The notes under the pieces are model-generated. The model was not told the origin of the DNA, searched no databases, and was given only the letters and a program-made list of their open reading frames with translations. Shown in pieces: positions 1 to 7,360 of a stretch of 44,520 nucleotides of DNA. Source of the DNA: an uncultured bacterium (GTDB taxonomy: Bacteria > Patescibacteriota > Gracilibacteria > Absconditabacterales > Absconditicoccaceae). Numbering within the stretch: position 1 is the first letter of the stretch; every line of letters starts with the position of its first letter. The stretch covers positions 1 through 44,520 of the forward strand of contig CALMFT010000027.1 in assembly GCA_937862565.1 (NCBI GenBank), written 5' to 3'. Position numbers and translations under genes: made by a program.

Positions 1-74
1 GAGACACTTGATTTCTGCTCCCTCTCCTTTTGGGAGACACTTGATTTCTGCTCCCTCTCCTTTTGGGAGAGGGT
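1..74. repeat. Tandem 33-bp duplication ending in a CCCTCTCC hairpin
   Basis: Positions 1-33 and 34-66 are the same 33-bp unit, starting GAGACACTTG and ending CTCCTTTTGG. The second copy runs into a strong hairpin with CCCTCTCC at 53-60 and GGAGAGGG at 66-73. The stretch is much richer in G+C than its surroundings. From memory, similar CCCTCTCC/GGAGAGGG palindromes are dispersed in many bacterial genomes, but that was not checked here. No gene was seen in positions 1-282 apart from these repeats and the terminator at 231-261. Confidence 0.8.
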
Positions 75-138
75 TGGGGTGAGGGTACTTCAAAGCGTCC
101 AACAAAATCCCGTAGCATGCTCAGCCATAGCAGGATTT

Positions 139-201
139 ACTAGACCTTTTGTTACTGTCTCGCTCCGCTGAATAGCGGAGTTGGGGCAATGCCAAAAGTA
201 A
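139..201 (+). repeat. Interspersed palindromic repeat, copy 1, carrying a nested 24-bp insertion
   Basis: ACTAGACCTTTTGTTACT at 139-156 and TTGGGGCAATGCCAAAAGTAA-type sequence at 181-201 match the uninterrupted copy at 1754-1793. In this copy 24 bases at 157-180 replace a single T. The insert forms its own hairpin, CTCCGCT (163-169) with AGCGGAG (174-180). The two copies lie in the same orientation and flank the histidine-phosphatase cassette. Confidence 0.75.
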
Positions 202-230
202 AATAAAAATAAAATTCTTTTTACACTATG

Positions 231-261
231 AAAAAAGCACCAGTAAAATACTAGTGCTTTT
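231..261 (-). terminator. Rho-independent terminator of the phosphatase cassette
   Basis: On the minus strand an AAAAGCACTAGTA stem (249-261) pairs with 233-245 with one mismatch and runs into a T tract (A231-A236 on the plus strand). It lies just downstream of the small membrane-protein gene, so it probably ends the three-gene minus-strand unit. Confidence 0.75.
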
Positions 262-282
262 GGTAATTTTTAGTTTTGTTAA

Positions 283-528
283 TTAATGTATGGAATTCCA
301 TACTTTTTTCTTATCGACTGTTCGTGCCCTCATCAGAGCTAACACAATTGCAGGCACAAGAAGAGATATAAAGAACCACCAAAGTTGAGGAGATTCCCCA
401 AACAATGATAGCTCATGATTCGGCTCTCCTTGCAACCAAAACGAATCGTTTTGAGAGTCCAACAAGAGTAAATAAAGTCCTGATGCTAATATCAGCACCC
501 AACATAAGATTTTAATTGTCTTTTTCAT
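283..528 (-). CDS. Small two-helix membrane protein, unrecognised
   Basis: An 81-residue protein with a hydrophobic segment at about residues 7-23 and a second at about 50-66, followed by a basic tail rich in R and K. This suggests a two-pass membrane protein with both ends inside. I recognise no family. It is the last gene of a minus-strand trio with two histidine-phosphatase-like genes, separated by only 21 bases, and a terminator follows. It contains Gly but no UGA codon, like its two neighbours. Confidence 0.6.
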   Translation of the reverse strand: MKKTIKILCWVLILASGLYLLLLDSQNDSFWLQGEPNHELSLFGESPQLWWFFISLLVPAIVLALMRARTVDKKKVWNSIH

Positions 529-549
529 TTTTCTTAATTTTTTTGTCTT

Positions 550-981
550 TTAATTATTTTCTATTTTGAACGTTTCGAACTGTGAAGCATCTTGATTCAT
601 CACCACTCCTTCACAGTAAGATATTACAGGAATTTTTTTACCTTCCTGTTTGTACATTTCTACAATATTAGACTGATGCGTAACGAGGAGAATATATTCA
701 GCTTCACTTCTCTCAATCAAATTGAAAGTATGATATACATCTTCATACATATTTAGCGCACTTGTGGTGGATACTGGACGAGATGTATTTATTTTTTCTA
801 TAATACATTCCGCTGTGTCAAATGCCCTTTTTTGAAGAGAGCTCCAGACTTCCCAAATTACTCCTGGGTACAACACAGAAAGTTTTTCTCCCACTAACGA
901 TGCAAGATCTTTTCCTTGCGGAAGTAAATTGCCTTGATTATCAGCAAAACCATGCCGTAAAACAATAATTGTCTTTCCCAT
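550..981 (-). CDS. Histidine phosphatase superfamily protein (phosphoglycerate mutase-like)
   Basis: This 143-residue protein has the LRHG signature with the phospho-accepting His at residue 10, a conserved-type Arg near 52 in KRAFDTAE, and the second catalytic-type His in VTHQ at about 102. The catalytic set therefore looks complete. The family transfers or removes phosphate from small molecules, proteins or RNA ends, and the substrate cannot be told from sequence. A degenerate paralogue lies immediately upstream, 20 bases away. The start ATG follows an A-rich leader rather than a Shine-Dalgarno site. The gene has no UGA Gly codons. Confidence 0.8.
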   Translation of the reverse strand: MGKTIIVLRHGFADNQGNLLPQGKDLASLVGEKLSVLYPGVIWEVWSSLQKRAFDTAECIIEKINTSRPVSTTSALNMYEDVYHTFNLIERSEAEYILLVTHQSNIVEMYKQEGKKIPVISYCEGVVMNQDASQFETFKIENN

Positions 982-1001
982 TTTTTTTAGTTTTTGTTTT
1001 G

Positions 1002-1454
1002 TTAATTTTTTTGTTGTTTTATTTCAAAATTTTTATATATGGAACCACTTTCATTCATTATTATACCGCAACAATAAGCTTTTCTTGAGTGAATCTTTCC
1101 AAGTCTACGTGCTAAATCCCTAAATAGTGATTCCTGCACAATAATAAGGATGTGGCTAGATTCCAGGGTTCGAATAAAATTTAACATCTCATCAATTTTT
1201 TTCGTATCAAAATAGTAATTCCTGCTAAAAACAGAGGACAAAAATACTTCTTCTACATCAAAATGCTTTGCGATTTTCATTGCAGTATGTTTAGTAGGAA
1301 TATCATCAGCACTCCATATCTCAAAAGATGCTTTTGGATACAGAAATAATAGTTTTTTTCCTGCTTTATCAGCTAGATCATTACCTCTTAGAGTCAAAGA
1401 TGATCCATACATAGTTATTTGACCATGCCGTAAAATAATAATTGTCTTTCCCAT
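1002..1454 (-). CDS. Degenerate histidine-phosphatase paralogue
   Basis: A 150-residue paralogue of the downstream gene: both begin MGKTII and carry LRHG at residues 8-11. The second half of the active site is lost. The position equivalent to VTHQ reads IVQE, and the mid-domain Arg of KRAFDTAE is replaced in TKHTAMK. It may bind a phosphoryl ligand or pair with the active copy without turnover; that is inference. It is first in the trio, with a good promoter at 1524-1551. No UGA codons are used. Confidence 0.75.
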   Translation of the reverse strand: MGKTIIILRHGQITMYGSSLTLRGNDLADKAGKKLLFLYPKASFEIWSADDIPTKHTAMKIAKHFDVEEVFLSSVFSRNYYFDTKKIDEMLNFIRTLESSHILIIVQESLFRDLARRLGKIHSRKAYCCGIIMNESGSIYKNFEIKQQKN

Positions 1455-1523
1455 TTTTTTTAGTTTTTATTGGTTATTTTTTATTGGTTATGTTAATGAA
1501 CACTCTCGTTTGAGTTACATCAT

Positions 1524-1551
1524 TTTATAACTATTAAAGTACTATTGTCAA
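1524..1551 (-). promoter_or_regulatory. Sigma70-type promoter of the phosphatase cassette
   Basis: On the minus strand TTGACA (1546-1551), a 16-bp spacer, then TATAAA (1524-1529). It lies about 70 bases upstream of the first cassette gene and is the closest match to consensus in the area. Confidence 0.7.
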
Positions 1552-1673
1552 GTATTAATGTATAATTTCTTTCTTCAATTCTGATATATAGTTGAGCAGA
1601 TAAATCCCTCAGTGACGTCAAAAACACAACATGATCAATTTCAGTACCAATTATGTAAGCTTAACCAACAACG

Positions 1674-1706
1674 GTTGAGACGTGGGTCCCCTTGGGTCGT
1701 CTCAAC
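1674..1706. repeat. GC-rich hairpin, possibly part of an interspersed repeat
   Basis: GTTGAGACG at 1674-1682 pairs perfectly with CGTCTCAAC at 1698-1706 around a loop containing GGGTCCCC. The 1600-1800 stretch is GC-richer than its flanks and shows no reading frame. Together with the palindromic repeat at 1754-1793 it looks like inserted repeat DNA rather than a gene. Apart from these and the cassette promoter, 1455-1867 holds nothing I can assign. Confidence 0.55.
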
Positions 1707-1753
1707 TTCTAAGGTAAAACTCACTAGAAGCTGACCGCAAAATGCTGTTTTTG

Positions 1754-1793
1754 ACTAGACCTTTTGTTACTTTTGGGGCAATGCCAAAAGTAA
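1754..1793 (+). repeat. Interspersed palindromic repeat, copy 2 (uninterrupted)
   Basis: Same element as at 139-201, in the same orientation. TTACTTTTGG (1767-1776) pairs perfectly with CCAAAAGTAA (1784-1793) around a 7-base loop. It lacks the 24-bp insert of copy 1. With copy 1 it brackets about 1.6 kb holding the three cassette genes. Confidence 0.75.
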
Positions 1794-1818
1794 GAGAAAA
1801 CCTATTTAAAATCTAAAG

Positions 1819-1843
1819 AAAAACAGACCATGATAGTCTGTTT
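1819..1843 (-). terminator. Terminator of dnaK
   Basis: On the minus strand AAACAGAC (1836-1843) pairs with GTCTGTTT (1821-1828), and the stem runs into TTTTT. It lies 25 bases past the dnaK stop codon. Confidence 0.8.
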
Positions 1844-1867
1844 CTCATTCTGAAAGGTTTCAACTCA

Positions 1868-3793
1868 TTACGCATCAATAACTTTCCCATCTTCTGGTTT
1901 CTCTCCTTCACCTTCTACTGCCCCTTCTGTAGGTTCAATAATATCATCAGGATTAGCTCCGGTTCCAGGATTATTATTTGTAGCAGAGAATTTTTGATAC
2001 AATTCTCAGATTTCTTTTTGATATTCAGCATGTTTCGTATCAAACTCTTCTTTGGTAGTAGCTTCATTTTTCTTAAGTTCTCCACCTGAAGCAATCATTT
2101 CAGTTATTTTAGCCTTATCTTCTTCAGGAATTTTATCTTTATTTTCTTCTAGCATAGACTCGAGTTGATACAATACTTGATCAAATTTATTTTTTGATTC
2201 AGCAAATTCAGATCTTTTCTTATCATCTTCTGCAAATCTTTCTGCATCAGCTTGAGCGTTTGCGATATCTTCATCTGAAAGTCCTGTAGCACCTTGAACA
2301 GTAATTTTTTGTTCTTTACCTGTTGTTTTTTCAAGAGCAGTTACATGTAAGATACCTGAAGCATCAATATCGAAAGTTACTTCAATTTGTGCTTGCCCTC
2401 TTCTGAGTGGTGGTATCCCTTCAAGATTGAACATACCAAGAGATTTGTTATCTCCTGCCATTGGTCTTTCTCCTTGCGTAACATGAATAGTTACCGCTGG
2501 TTGATTATCTACGGCTGTTGTATAAATATTAGATTTTTTCACTGGAATAGTTGTATTTCTAGAAATCATTACGTGAGTAAGACCTCCTTCTACTTCTACA
2601 CCAAGACTCAATGGAGTCACGTCCATCAATAAGATATCAGATACACTAGAATTACCAGAAAGAATTCCACCTTGAATGGCTGCTCCAAGAGCTACTGCTT
2701 CATCAGGGTTTACGGTTGCTTTTGGCGTTTTACCAAAGTTATCTTCTACCAATTTCATTACTGCTGGTACTCTTGTAGATCCTCCCACTAAGATGATATC
2801 ATCAATTTCTGAAGATTTCAATCCACTATCAGTGATACATGCCTTTACAGGTTTCACACATCTTTCCAATAGATCAGAAATCAATCTTTCAAAAGCTGCT
2901 CTTGTAAGAGTTTCTTGAATATGTTTAGGAGTTCCTTCTACCGTAGTAATAAATGGAATATTAATTTCTACGCTATCAGCGCTACTCAATTGTTTTTTAG
3001 CATTTTCAGCTTCATCTTTAAGTCTTTGCATAGCCATAGGATTTCCCGTAAGATCTACACCTTCCTTAGCTTTGAACTGATCAGCGAGCCATCTGATTAT
3101 TCTTTGATCAAAATCAGCTCCACCAAGATGAGTATCACCAGAAGTAGCCTTTACTTCAAATGTTTTACCATCTTCTCCAGCATCAATATCCATGATGGTA
3201 ACATCAAATGTTCCACCTCCAAGATCAAATACACATACTTTGTGGCTCATAGATTTATCCACTCCATATGAGAATGCAGCTGCAGTTGGTTCATTGATTA
3301 CTCTATCTACCTTCAATCCAGCGATTTCACCAGATATCATTGTAGCATTTCTTTGGCTATCGTTGAAATAAGCTGGCACAGTAACTACCGCTTGAGTAAC
3401 TGGTTGTCCCAAGAATTTTTCACAATCTTCTTTGATTTTCTTCAAAATAAATGAAGAAATTTGTTCTGGTTTGAATTCCTTGTCATCAATAACAATGAGT
3501 ACTCCTCCGTCTTTACCTGCTTTGATAGTATACGGAACCTTCTTGTCATCTTCAGTAAGTTCACTGTATTTTCTACCAATAAATCTTTTTACTTCAAAAA
3601 CCACGTTTTTTGGTTCCAAAACTGCCTTTCTTTTTGCAGCTGTACCAACCAACATTTCGTCTCCTTTGATATATACCACAGATGGAGTGGTTCTCATTCC
3701 ATCACTATTTGGTATTACTTCCGCTCTATCGCTGAGCATATACGCAGCACAACTATTTGTTGTACCCAAATCGATTCCAATAATGTATCACAT
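1868..3793 (-). CDS. dnaK: Molecular chaperone DnaK (Hsp70)
   Basis: ATP-driven chaperone that binds exposed hydrophobic segments of client proteins in the cytoplasm. The 641-residue product has the usual family length. The N terminus reads MGYIIGIDLGTTN, in which codon 2 is UGA (Gly), so a standard-code call misses the true start and begins at an internal TTG. Other signatures are the FDLGGGTFDV phosphate loop, ILVGGSTR near residue 340, and the substrate domain. A second UGA lies 46 residues before the end, after EYQKEI, and reading through it gives a normal acidic tail ending KVIDA. No grpE or dnaJ lies next to it. UGA is rare in this highly expressed gene. Confidence 0.97.
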
Positions 3794-3865
3794 TTAAAAA
3801 TAATTTACATAATAAATAATATAATTTTTTATAATCAGATACTTTTTTTTTACTTTTTTGATTTT

Positions 3866-3895
3866 AAAAATAGCACCTAAGATTACTAGGTGCTA
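3866..3895 (-). terminator. Terminator of the prepilin gene
   Basis: TAGCACCTA (3871-3879) pairs with TAGGTGCTA (3887-3895). On the minus strand the stem is followed by a T tract (A3866-A3870). It lies between the prepilin stop and the dnaK start. Confidence 0.75.
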
Positions 3896-3940
3896 TATTA
3901 ATCAAAAAAAAATATTTTGCAAGAGATTTTTTTGGAAAGT

Positions 3941-4450
3941 TTAATTTTGTACTTCTATCACATACTTAGCCTTATCTGTCCATGTAGGAACTTTAGCATC
4001 ACTAGGAGTCATACTATCACCACACTCACCTACATAGTTTACATTAGCATTTCCAGGTTGTTTTTCCATATATGCAGCCAAAACATATCCATCACCTTTT
4101 TTAGCATAATAATAACCAATAGGATCACCATTTGAAGTTCCAGGGCAAACTGATTTTTTACCAGTATCTTTTGGCAATGATTTGAGATAACCGTTGTCAC
4201 CTGCTAATTCTTCAATTTTTTCAGGATATGAACCATTATCACCATTGTAAGCTGCTAAGGCAGTAGCAATCTGATTGAGATCAGCTTTACGAGCAGTATT
4301 TCTTGCACTTGATTGAGCTCCTTGAATTCTAGGAAGTAATGCAATTGTTAGGATTCCAATAATTGAGATAACAATAAGAATTTCGATAAGAGTAAAAGCT
4401 TTTCTAGCTTGTTTACTAAGTTTAACGAAGTGTTTTGATAGATTTTTCAT
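3941..4450 (-). CDS. Type IV pilin / type II pseudopilin-like prepilin
   Basis: A 169-residue prepilin. The N terminus is basic and is followed by the class III signal RKAFTLIEILIVISIIGIL, with the conserved Glu at +5 of the mature protein and Ala rather than the usual Gly at the -1 cleavage position. A long helix with charged residues follows, then a C-terminal globular part with two Cys (CPG and GECG) that could form a disulphide. An upstream in-frame extension exists, but the ATG at 4450 is preferred because it places the signal correctly and fits the promoter at 4511-4538. The product would be processed by a prepilin peptidase, not found here, and assembled into a fibre used for attachment, motility or DNA uptake. 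Confidence 0.88.
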   Translation of the reverse strand: MKNLSKHFVKLSKQARKAFTLIEILIVISIIGILTIALLPRIQGAQSSARNTARKADLNQIATALAAYNGDNGSYPEKIEELAGDNGYLKSLPKDTGKKSVCPGTSNGDPIGYYYAKKGDGYVLAAYMEKQPGNANVNYVGECGDSMTPSDAKVPTWTDKAKYVIEVQN

Positions 4451-4510
4451 GGAATTCTGTGTTATAATTAAAATAAATAAGTTGTATCGCAATAAATTGT
4501 ATATGACTAT

Positions 4511-4538
4511 ATTATAACCAGACTGAGCGAAATTGCAA
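4511..4538 (-). promoter_or_regulatory. Promoter of the prepilin gene
   Basis: On the minus strand TTGCAA (4533-4538), a 16-bp spacer, then TATAAT (4511-4516), with transcription expected near 4504. It faces away from the mscS promoter in the same intergenic region. Confidence 0.7.
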
Positions 4539-4549
4539 ATATAAATTGT

Positions 4550-4578
4550 TTGACAAAATACAGTGTTTGGAGTATTAT
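4550..4578 (+). promoter_or_regulatory. Promoter of the MscS-family gene, giving a leaderless or nearly leaderless mRNA
   Basis: TTGACA (4550-4555), a 17-bp spacer, and TATTAT (4573-4578). The ATG of the channel gene begins at 4585, six bases after the -10 box, so the transcript should start at or next to the start codon. Confidence 0.7.
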
Positions 4579-4584
4579 TGAGGT

Positions 4585-5574
4585 ATGACAACAAAAAACC
4601 CTGTAAATTCATTAAATAATCAGAAAACTGCTGCAAATGCTAGTACGGAGCAGCCAAGTTATTTTTCACAAGCAATAAATTCTGATTATGTTTCTTATAT
4701 ACGGAAAGTAGGACTTGCGGTAATTATATTTTTCTTATTGTTTATAGCAGCAAAGTGGGCTGCGGGACTTGCTAGTAAGAAATTTTATGAACATACCAAT
4801 CTTAAAGATACCAAAAAAGAAGAAAGCGTAGGTAAACTCGTACATGATATCGTATTCTATATTCTGCTTATTATTACTGTATTTGTATCATTTGAAATTG
4901 TCTGATTTGATGTGGGAGTGATATTGGGAGGTATTTCTTTTGGTGTATGATTTGCATTTAAGGAAGTACTTGGAAATATGATTGCTTGAGTAATGATTCT
5001 CAATGTAAAAGAACTCAAGCTCGGAGATATTGTAGAAATAGACGGAAGGCCACCATATTTTGGTAAAATTGAGGAAATTACAATTAGATATACAACTATC
5101 AGAACTCTAGATCTTAGACAAGTAGTAATCCCTAATATGGAACTTATTACCAATCCTATCAAAACTTACTCCAGTGAAGAAGTAATAAAATTTAATACTC
5201 TGATTCCAGTGAGTTATGATGAAGACCTTGATAAAGCTATGCAAGTAATGAGAGATAGTGCGAATGCTCTCGAGATTGTGCGCAAAAAAGATTCTACAAG
5301 AACCTTTATCATGCAATACGGTGAAGCAGGAGTGGAAATCAAAGTATTCTTCCGAGTAGATCCAAATTGTGGACTTCCTATGGATTATATCATCGGCGAT
5401 GTAAATGGTGCAATAATAGACTGATTACGTAAAGCGTGAATCAAGATGCCTTACAAACATATTGTAGCTACAATGGATCGCAATGATACTGATATTATGA
5501 GTAATGTAACAGCCATCAAAGAGAAACTGAGTGCAAGAGAAAAACTAATTCTCGCATCTCAACAAAGTAAGTAA
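4585..5574 (+). CDS. Small-conductance mechanosensitive channel, MscS family
   Basis: A 329-residue inner-membrane channel that opens under membrane tension to release solutes. Membrane segments lie near residues 38-56 and 88-106. They are followed by the pore-lining TM3, rich in Gly and Ala, reading GGISFGVGFAFKEVLGN and then MIAGVMILNVKELKLGD, the typical entry into the MscS beta domain. IPNMELITNPI matches the conserved IPNxxI region. Five UGA codons are read as Gly, two of them at TM3 glycines needed for helix packing, which is strong evidence for code 25. It is divergent from the prepilin gene. A weak AT-rich terminator follows. Confidence 0.93.
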
Positions 5575-5625
5575 AAAATACTTCATTCAAAAACTTTCAA
5601 CAACTGATTAAATTTAAATTCACAA

Positions 5626-5666
5626 AAACAAATTTATCAAATTAATTACGATATAATTTGTTTTTT
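5626..5666 (+). terminator. Possible terminator of the MscS gene
   Basis: AAACAAATT (5626-5634) can pair with AATTTGTTT (5655-5663), running into TTTTTT. The stem is almost entirely A/T with a long loop, so this is a weak call. Confidence 0.4.
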
Positions 5667-5697
5667 AACTATATAAGAACTTTTTTTTAAAAGATAG

Positions 5698-5758
5698 AAA
5701 AAATCTACTCTTTGAAAAACCAAAGAGTAGACCGCATAAAACTAAATCCCCATTTAGT
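5698..5758 (-). ncRNA. Small RNA unit E of the array (about 61 nt)
   Basis: Read on the minus strand: TTGCAA (5787-5792), a 16-bp spacer, TATTAT (5765-5770), a predicted start near 5758, an ACTAAAT/ATTTAGT mini-hairpin, then a perfect 10-bp stem (CTACTCTTTG 5705-5714 with CAAAGAGTAG 5721-5730) and a T6 tract ending at 5698. There is no start codon followed by a usable frame. It is the most downstream of five similar units, and its function is unknown. Confidence 0.55.
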
Positions 5759-5805
5759 ATAAGAATAATAAATTAATATTATAATATTGCAAGCATAGAA
5801 AGCAT

Positions 5806-5897
5806 AAAAAAATCTGCTCTAGAAAACTAGAACAGACCTGAGAATGATGGAGATCACTACTCTCAACACAAATAACTAAAATATCAATAATGAACTT
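5806..5897 (-). ncRNA. Small RNA unit D of the array (about 92 nt)
   Basis: On the minus strand: TTGCAA (5926-5931), a 16-bp spacer, TATATT (5904-5909), a start near 5897, a GAGA...TCTC 5' fold around 5840-5863, then the terminal stem (5814-5822 with 5827-5835, one wobble pair) and a T7 tract (5806-5812). No open reading frame. Confidence 0.55.
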
Positions 5898-5932
5898 AAT
5901 GAAAATATATTCTTAAGTAGTATATTTGCAAG

Positions 5933-6012
5933 AAAAAATCTACCCCTTGGCTTTCCAAAGGATAGATAGTATTAGCATAACCCAATGCTTTGTTTAAAAA
6001 AAAATTTAAACA
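5933..6012 (-). ncRNA. Small RNA unit C of the array (about 80 nt)
   Basis: On the minus strand: TTGATA (6041-6046), a 16-bp spacer, TATACT (6019-6024), a start near 6012, a GTTTAAA/TTTAAAC hairpin, AGCAT/ATGCT pairing around 5974-5990, then an 11-bp wobble-containing stem (5940-5950 with 5955-5965) and a T6 tract (5933-5938). Confidence 0.55.
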
Positions 6013-6052
6013 TATCATAGTATACTTTTTATAAAATCAATATCAATAAAAG

Positions 6053-6119
6053 AAAAAGTCCATCCCAGTAAACCAAGAAGGACTAATTTGATTGGATTGC
6101 TCACTAAAGATAGCGAGTT
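6053..6119 (-). ncRNA. Small RNA unit B of the array (about 67 nt)
   Basis: On the minus strand: TTGCAT (6148-6153), a 16-bp spacer, a consensus TATAAT (6126-6131), a start near 6119, a CTCGC/GTGAG 5' fold, then the terminal hairpin AGTCC (6080-6084 on plus as GGACT) with GGACT (6057-6061), whose inner part pairs through G-U wobbles, and T5. This unit has the best promoter of the array. Confidence 0.55.
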
Positions 6120-6198
6120 AACAATATTATAATGAAATAAAACAAAAATGCAAGAATATTATTATATTTTTCAAGTAGGATTCCAATTTCAAACAATG

Positions 6199-6252
6199 AA
6201 AAATCCATCTGAAAAGCCAGATGGATTCGTGAGCTTAGTTTGCGGCTAAGCT
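6199..6252 (-). ncRNA. Small RNA unit A of the array (about 54 nt)
   Basis: On the minus strand: TTTACA (6281-6286), a 16-bp spacer, TTAAAT (6259-6264), a start near 6252. A perfect 8-bp hairpin follows (GAGCTTAG 6231-6238 with CTAAGCTC 6246-6253), then a perfect 10-bp terminal stem (6202-6211 with 6218-6227) and a T tract. Two clean hairpins and no reading frame. Its promoter overlaps the AAGTGTGT repeats. Confidence 0.5.
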
Positions 6253-6275
6253 CTTAAAATTTAATGTAATAAGGA

Positions 6276-6362
6276 AAGTGTGTAAATAAATGATTAATAA
6301 GTGTGTCAAAAAACAAAAATAAGTGTGTGTTTAACAAAGTGTGTAAACAAAAATAAGTGTGT
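6276..6362. repeat. Five copies of AAGTGTGT at the head of the small-RNA array
   Basis: AAGTGTGT occurs at 6276-6283, 6299-6306, 6321-6328, 6337-6344 and 6355-6362, spaced 16-23 bases apart. The spacers are also similar (CAAAAAACAAAAATAAG-like). On the minus strand each becomes ACACACTT, usually preceded by TTG, TTT or TTA, so several copies create TTGACA/TTTACA-like -35 boxes. It may be a regulatory binding array or a tandem promoter duplication. Beyond it, 6363-6573 holds nothing I can assign except one TCAGATTATT motif. Confidence 0.7.
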
Positions 6363-6573
6363 GTCAAAAACAAAAAAATAAAGATCAAAAACTAAACTAC
6401 AGTCAAATATGGTTCTTTATCGCTATTGAATCAATAGAGATACTCATACTATAAATATAATAATCATAAATGCAATAGCATTTTATATATTTTTACAATA
6501 ATGTATATTATTAGTATAAGTCAATTGATAACTACTATTTCACGCTTCTAGTCTTCAGATTATTTAAAATATT

Positions 6574-6602
6574 AAAAAAATAATCACACGATGGTGATTA
6601 TT
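6574..6602 (-). terminator. Terminator of the gene at 6629-7258
   Basis: AATAATCAC (6579-6587) pairs perfectly with GTGATTATT (6594-6602). On the minus strand a T7 tract follows (A6574-A6580). Confidence 0.8.
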
Positions 6603-6628
6603 TTCTTCACTTTTCAGAAAACTTCTGA

Positions 6629-7258
6629 TTATGATCCTGTACCAAGTATACTACCTGTTTGATTAGTATTTTGTATATCTTTGGTATTTACTACGTCAGC
6701 TTTGAGTACAAAATCAAAGTAGGCTCCATTCTTTTGATAATAAGGAATAGTAATATTATCCACAAATTCCAAAGCACTAAATCTATCGATAATACCATTC
6801 TTGATATACATAAACTTGAGTTCTTGGATTTGACCACGCACTTGAATAGTATCTTTCTCGATCGTGAAATCACTCAATATGATACCATTGTTTGTAGTAC
6901 GTGCTACACTTTGCAATTCCGTATACATTCTTACCAGATTATTGATATTATCAGACCAATTCGTAAGTTTTTCTTTATTATTGATATATCTGGCTATTTC
7001 ATATCTCACCAAATCATCACTTTCTCTGAGTTTATTTGAAATATCTTGTTTAGTCACCTCTTCATCTTTTAGTGTTTGATAATTACGAAAAGTATTGGGT
7101 AAAGATTTGGGAAGATAAGCTGAAGAAGCAAAATCGAAGCCCTGATATCGTAAATAACACCAGTATCCTACCATAAGCACGAAAGCAAAGAGTAATATAT
7201 TGGTCAACTGTTTCCAGAATCCACGGTAAGAATAATTGAAGTTTTGTGGGAGTGCCAT
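6629..7258 (-). CDS. Single-pass membrane protein, possibly PilN/PilO-like
   Basis: A 209-residue protein: a short cytoplasmic N terminus, one membrane helix at about residues 19-37, a helical stalk, and an alpha/beta domain at about 120-190 with the alternating pattern IILSDFTIEKDTIQVRG then a helix then a strand. That topology and order resemble the pilus alignment proteins PilN/PilO, and a prepilin gene lies 2 kb away, but no diagnostic motif is present, so this is a weak inference. It could be any bitopic envelope protein. It is separated from the upstream peptidoglycan-binding gene by about 100 bases and has its own terminator. Confidence 0.55.
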   Translation of the reverse strand: MALPQNFNYSYRGFWKQLTNILLFAFVLMVGYWCYLRYQGFDFASSAYLPKSLPNTFRNYQTLKDEEVTKQDISNKLRESDDLVRYEIARYINNKEKLTNWSDNINNLVRMYTELQSVARTTNNGIILSDFTIEKDTIQVRGQIQELKFMYIKNGIIDRFSALEFVDNITIPYYQKNGAYFDFVLKADVVNTKDIQNTNQTGSILGTGS

Positions 7259-7360
7259 GTGTTTGAGATTTATAAATAAGTATATAATGATATTCTGATT
7301 ATTTTTTTGGAGGTTTCCACTGATAACCTGTAAGTGCAGTGGCTCAATCTTTAGCAGGAG

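Noticed and set aside
1-1867. tRNA or rRNA in the GC-richer stretches
   Set aside because: No cloverleaf with a TTCRA arm or CCA end could be drawn; the GC-rich parts are short palindromic repeats.
2387-3880. Several plus-strand frames antisense to dnaK
   Set aside because: They are shadows of the dnaK reading frame, with no supporting start signal or family match.
5698-6253. Possible CRISPR array from regularly spaced hairpins
   Set aside because: The hairpins have different sequences, spacing varies, and each has a T tract and promoter; there is no constant direct repeat and no cas gene.
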